Below are positions 9,303 through 11,845 of a stretch of DNA of 11,845 bases, piece after piece. The stretch is from assembly GCA_022592435.1 (NCBI GenBank), contig JABYQS010000870.1, forward strand, positions 1 through 11,845, in the 5' to 3' direction. The notes under the pieces are model-generated. The model worked only from the letters and a program-made list of their open reading frames with translations. It did not search any database and was not told the DNA's origin. This stretch comes from Cerioporus squamosus. Lineage: Eukaryota; Basidiomycota; Agaricomycetes; Polyporales; Polyporaceae. Made by a program: the position numbers and the translations under genes. Position 1 is the stretch's first letter, and the number at the start of each line of letters is the position of its first letter.

Positions 9303-10526
9303 ATGATGTCTCTATACTACGCAACTTCTACCACGAGCAAAGCCGTCGCGCTGCCTGCTGCCAGTGCGCGTGGCATTTCCCGAGCATTCCGCTCCAGCAC
9401 ACGCCGATGCATGTCCTCCAAACTTCCGAGCAAAGTCTTCGTGGATGCCCAGTCGGCGGAGTTCCTCGCCGCGGCCTCCACCGCTACCTCAATCCCGAAC
9501 CTGCATGGCCGACCCGAGGTCAGTTCACTTCTCTCGCTAGTGATGACGCGTGGACGTATCTGGCAACTAACAGCTGCTTGTAGGTCATCGTTACCGGTAC
9601 GCTTCTGCGCGTTTTCAATGTGGAAGCTTGGTGACGTGTCCGCTAAATTTTAGGGCGTGCCAACGTCGGTAAATCCACACTCTTGAACGCCGTCTTAGGT
9701 CGGCGCAACCTGCTCCATACGAGCAAGACCCCAGTACGTGTCACTTGCTCCCCCGCCCCACTTAGAGAAGCTCACACTGTCGGTCTGCTGCAGGGACGGA
9801 CGCAGACTCTGAACTTCTACCGAGTGGGGCCACCTCCAGGCCACCTTGTCCTCGTCGACGCCCCAGGATACGGCGCACGTGGCCGCCCGGAATGGGGCAG
9901 GCTCTTCGACCACTACGTGCAGACCCGCAAAGAGTGCGTCCCCCAATTTCCTCGAGCGTCGAGACCTACGCACGACGGGCATGCCCCGAAAGCGGCGGCA
10001 TCGAAAAAGCGACTTGGGAAGTTACTTGCGCGGCCACAGTGCACGTCGGGAAGGTCACATGTCCCCTTTTTACCGGCGACACGCATTCAAGGGTGTTGCA
10101 GACGACTAGAAATGCGATTGGCTTCTCTTTTTTCGGGGGCTGTCCGTCGTAATGACGAAGCTACAACGGAGAACTGATGTGTCGCAGGCTCCGCAGGGTA
10201 TTCATCCTATTCAGCGCAAAGCACGGACTCAACGAGGTCGACCGGATGATGCTCCGCTCCCTCGACGAGCAGTGTCAGACCTCGGGCGGGCTCCAATGGA
10301 CCCTGCAGGCGATCATCACGAAGGCCGACTCTCTGCGGACGGGGGAGCTCGCGAAAGCTGTGAAGGACATCCAGAAGGATATTTTCGAGACAGCACCGAC
10401 GTGTCTGCCCCTATTCTCACAGCAGCGCACGAGCAGCCGCATTTTGGGGTCGATACCGTCAGGCAGAGCATATCGGAGGCGTGTGGGCTGGGCAAAGCGG
10501 AGACGAAGGTGTATCGTCCACCGTGA
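9303..10526 (+). CDS. EngB/YihA-type GTPase, probably mitochondrial, with a 3' frameshift
   Basis: TRAFAC-class GTPase of the EngB family, known for roles in large ribosomal subunit assembly. Five exons: 9303-9518, 9584-9596, 9654-9733, 9794-9933 and 10188 onward. The first in-frame ATG is 9303. The N terminus is rich in Ser, Ala and Arg with no acidic residues in the first 40 (SRAFRSSTRRCMSSK), a mitochondrial targeting pattern. G1 GRANVGKST 77-85, G2 region KTPGRTQ 101-107, G3 DAPG 125-128 with following YG, the KHGLNEVD stretch, and G4 TKAD 194-197 are all present. At a four-C run (10408-10411) the frame breaks: the expected C-terminal pattern (PHFGVDTVRQSI, then EACGLG) lies in another frame, ending at TGA 10524-10526. 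One extra base would give about 262 residues; as it stands the frame runs to 10593 with a non-family tail. Either sequence error or a real truncating mutation. Confidence 0.88.
9519..9583 (+). other. GTPase gene intron 1
   Basis: 65-base GT-AG intron: donor GTCAGT after the codon GAG, branch-like CTAAC near 9566-9572, acceptor TTGTAG. Phase 0. Confidence 0.8.
9584..9596 (+). other. 13-base micro-exon of the GTPase gene
   Basis: GTCATCGTTACCG encodes VIVT plus the first base of the P-loop Gly. It is needed to supply the beta-strand (VIVTG) before RANVGKST, and the flanking intron ends fit its phases exactly. Confidence 0.8.
9597..9653 (+). other. GTPase gene intron 2
   Basis: 57-base GT-AG intron, donor GTACGC, branch GCTAAA, acceptor TTTTAG. 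It splits the first Gly codon of the P-loop (phase 1). Confidence 0.8.
9734..9793 (+). other. GTPase gene intron 3
   Basis: 60-base GT-AG intron, donor GTACGT, acceptor CTGCAG, phase 0. It joins SKTP to GRTQ, reconstituting the conserved KTPGRTQ switch region. Confidence 0.85.
9934..10187 (+). other. GTPase gene intron 4 (254 bases)
   Basis: Donor GTGCGT, branch CTGAT, acceptor GTCGCAG, phase 2. It joins QTRKE to LRRVFILF, which fits the family without missing residues, so no extra exon seems hidden inside. It is four to five times longer than the other introns here. Confidence 0.75.
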
Positions 10527-10747
10527 CAGGCGTCCGCTGGTCGGTTCTAGCGGACCGGGGCTGTTGTTTTGGTGGGTGACCGTGTGGAGGTAATGTACAG
10601 ATGGCGATCTGATAATTTTCTTCAGCTTCATTGGGCCGTTTCATGTCCTCGTCATCTAGCATCTATTGCCTTGACGTTCAGAGACTTAGATGTCCAGTCT
10701 GGTCGCGGGGTAGGCAGGAAGATAACTTTCTTCTCCTTAATGACGGA

Positions 10748-11083
10748 TCACAACTCGCTGTGCACGAGCATACCACTCGTGGGACTTAGGCCGAGGCGAT
10801 GCTTGTCGGACACAACGACTGAGCTCCTCGCAGGGGTTGCACTCTGAGGATAGACTGTGTGGTGGTTGCGGCTGCCGAGGGCAGACTCGGTCTCGATGAC
10901 ACATGCGGTCTCGGTAGCGCGGTCTAATTGCCCAAGGGCGGAGAGTAAGGACTGTGATTGTGTGCGGCGAATTGGGGCGAGACCGTCGACGTTTACGCCC
11001 GAGGTTGGAACGACCATGGAGGCGAGCACGCTCAGTATGAGGAGGATGGCCGCCTCAGCGTGCATTATCAAGGTATGGTCCAT
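10748..11083 (-). CDS. Hypothetical protein with signal-like N terminus (doubtful)
   Basis: ATG-to-TGA open frame of 111 codons. The start has a G at -3. Residues about 10-27 (EAAILLILSVLASMVVP) form a hydrophobic stretch that could be a signal peptide or membrane anchor. The rest is polar with Ser, Thr and Arg and no pattern I recognise. Third codon positions favour C and G, as in the real exons nearby, which is mild support. Against it: short length, no homology recognised, no visible promoter, and a 84-codon frame on the opposite strand. It may be one exon of a larger gene or chance. Confidence 0.3.
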   Translation of the reverse strand: MDHTLIMHAEAAILLILSVLASMVVPTSGVNVDGLAPIRRTQSQSLLSALGQLDRATETACVIETESALGSRNHHTVYPQSATPARSSVVVSDKHRLGLSPTSGMLVHSEL

Positions 11084-11206
11084 CCCTTCGCAGTTTGCAA
11101 CTAAGTACTAGTAGAAGTACTTACTGATAGGAACCTGGATCCAGCGGCCGCATACTAGTAACTACTTTACTTATTCACTTGCAGTCACGTAAAGGATTAC
11201 GTAAGA

Positions 11207-11525
11207 ATGCTGCTTATGCTGCTGACGCAAGCGCAGTGTCGCATCTTGACCCTGACGCTCACGGTGGCTGCTGCAGTTACCGCAGGTCAGATCTCCTCCT
11301 GCTCTTCTGTATTGCTATTTAACCTGCTTTGACTGCGTGCTGCGGCTCTCGTTTGCTCTGCTCACGCCCGCCGTACTGAGTCTGCTCGTCATCGGATGTC
11401 TGATCGCAATACTACGGCCCCCGATACCACACTCAATGCCTCCGACAATCCACGACCTGTTACGTCCAAATCAAGAGGTACATGCAAGTATTAGTGAGTG
11501 TTTCGATGCTTCAATGGAGAACTAG
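11207..11525 (+). pseudogene. Unidentified hydrophobic frames, possible membrane-protein remnant
   Basis: Two adjacent plus-strand frames encode hydrophobic runs. The first begins with an ATG at 11207 and reads MLLMLLTQAQC, then LTLTLTVAAAV. The second (no ATG, open from 11337) reads SFALLTPAVLSLLVIGCLIAIL, a good membrane-spanning stretch, and stops at 11523-11525. They lie in different frames from each other. They may be exons of a small membrane protein separated by an unplaced intron, a decayed gene, or coincidence. I do not recognise a family. Confidence 0.2.
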
Positions 11526-11530
11526 GTGTG

Positions 11531-11845
11531 GCTGACAGCAAGCCTCGGCAGCAACACGAGCCGGGGATGTTACGCAGGCGATCGGTGCAAGTTCTCCACG
11601 GCCAGTCGGAACGGCTGACGCCCTACGACAAGAGCAAGACGTGCAACTTCTACGCAGCTGGGGTGGTGTAGGCGTGGAGACAAATGCTGGTTCGTCCATG
11701 CGGAGCCATCAAAGCCGATTGTGAGCAGTCCGGAGCCGTCTCAAGATTCGGACGAGGAGGAGCTGCTGTGTTCTATATGCTATGACAAGCCGGTTACCTA
11801 TGGGTTATTGAGTGAGTGCATACATCGAGTCTGCTTTGATACCAA
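11531..11845 (+). pseudogene. Makorin-like CCCH/RING protein, partial, frame broken twice
   Basis: Makorins combine CCCH zinc fingers (RNA binding) with a RING domain (ubiquitin E3 ligase). Three blocks in order match this. Block 1 is CYAGDRCKFS (11568-11597), the second half of a CCCH finger; its final His appears only after a one-base shift at CC 11596-11597. Block 2 is SERLTPYDKSKTCNFYAAG (11606-11662). Block 3, after an extra base in the G run 11660-11663, reads WCRRGDKCWFVH, completing a C-x7-C-x5-C-x3-H finger, then an acidic linker and LLCSICYDKPVTYGLLSECI with HRVC, the first part of a RING. The first Cys of finger one is not seen, and the RING Cys expected after HRVC reads Thr. The gene runs off the window. 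Multiple lesions suggest a pseudogene; uncorrected homopolymer errors are the alternative. Confidence 0.65.

Larger units (their letters stand above)
10594..11529. other. Region of unclear content between the GTPase and makorin-like genes
   Basis: About 0.9 kb with no recognised gene. It holds a minus-strand 111-codon frame at 11083-10748 (listed separately), plus-strand hydrophobic frames at 11207-11332 and 11337-11525, and a restriction-site cluster at 11107-11159. Several sites look like splice signals (GTAAG at 11201, TTCACTTGCAG ending at 11184), but I could not build a convincing spliced gene from them. Confidence 0.45.

Noticed and set aside
1..11845. CRISPR arrays, rRNA, tRNA genes, bacterial operons or a phage/defence system
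   Set aside because: No regularly spaced repeats, RNA gene signatures or prokaryotic gene layout; the genes are intron-bearing fungal genes.

Overview
The window looks like nuclear DNA of a basidiomycete fungus, most likely an agaricomycete. The coding exons are GC-rich, and most of the GT-AG introns I can place are 49-65 bases long with CTNAY-like branch sites. The gene set (a Cys-rich fungal heavy-metal ATPase, an organellar EngB-type GTPase with five exons, and a makorin-like CCCH/RING protein) is eukaryotic. All identifications come from reading the sequence by eye; no database search was made.

Layout. Positions 1-4330 form a gene-poor stretch. It holds a 71-base uninterrupted G run (340-410), many short open frames and a weak candidate for a hAT transposase relic on the minus strand (about 1850-2100). 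Positions 4331-7730 (+) encode a three-exon P1B-type heavy-metal (Cu/Cd class) ATPase of about 1,099 residues, the best-supported gene here. A 325-base convergent spacer follows. Positions 8579-8056 (-) encode a small two-exon protein of about 155 residues that I cannot name but which carries a KSVTF motif of the PP1-docking type; its TATA box lies at 8731-8738. After a divergent spacer, 9303-10526 (+) encodes a mitochondrial-type EngB/YihA GTPase in five exons, one of only 13 bases, with an apparent one-base frameshift near its 3' end. Positions 10594-11529 are ambiguous: a minus-strand open frame with a signal-like N terminus, plus-strand hydrophobic segments and a polylinker-like cluster of restriction sites. 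From about 11531 to the right edge lies part of a makorin-like CCCH/RING gene whose frame is broken twice by single-base indels.

The genes do not form a pathway. The ATPase would expel Cu or Cd at a membrane, the GTPase would act in mitochondrial ribosome assembly, and the makorin-like protein would be an RNA-binding E3 ligase if intact. I see no defence, mobile or biosynthetic system. The most useful leads are the PP1-type motif in the unnamed small protein, the unusual TM8 of the ATPase, the 13-base exon, and the question of whether the indels at C/G runs and the giant G run reflect biology or assembly error.
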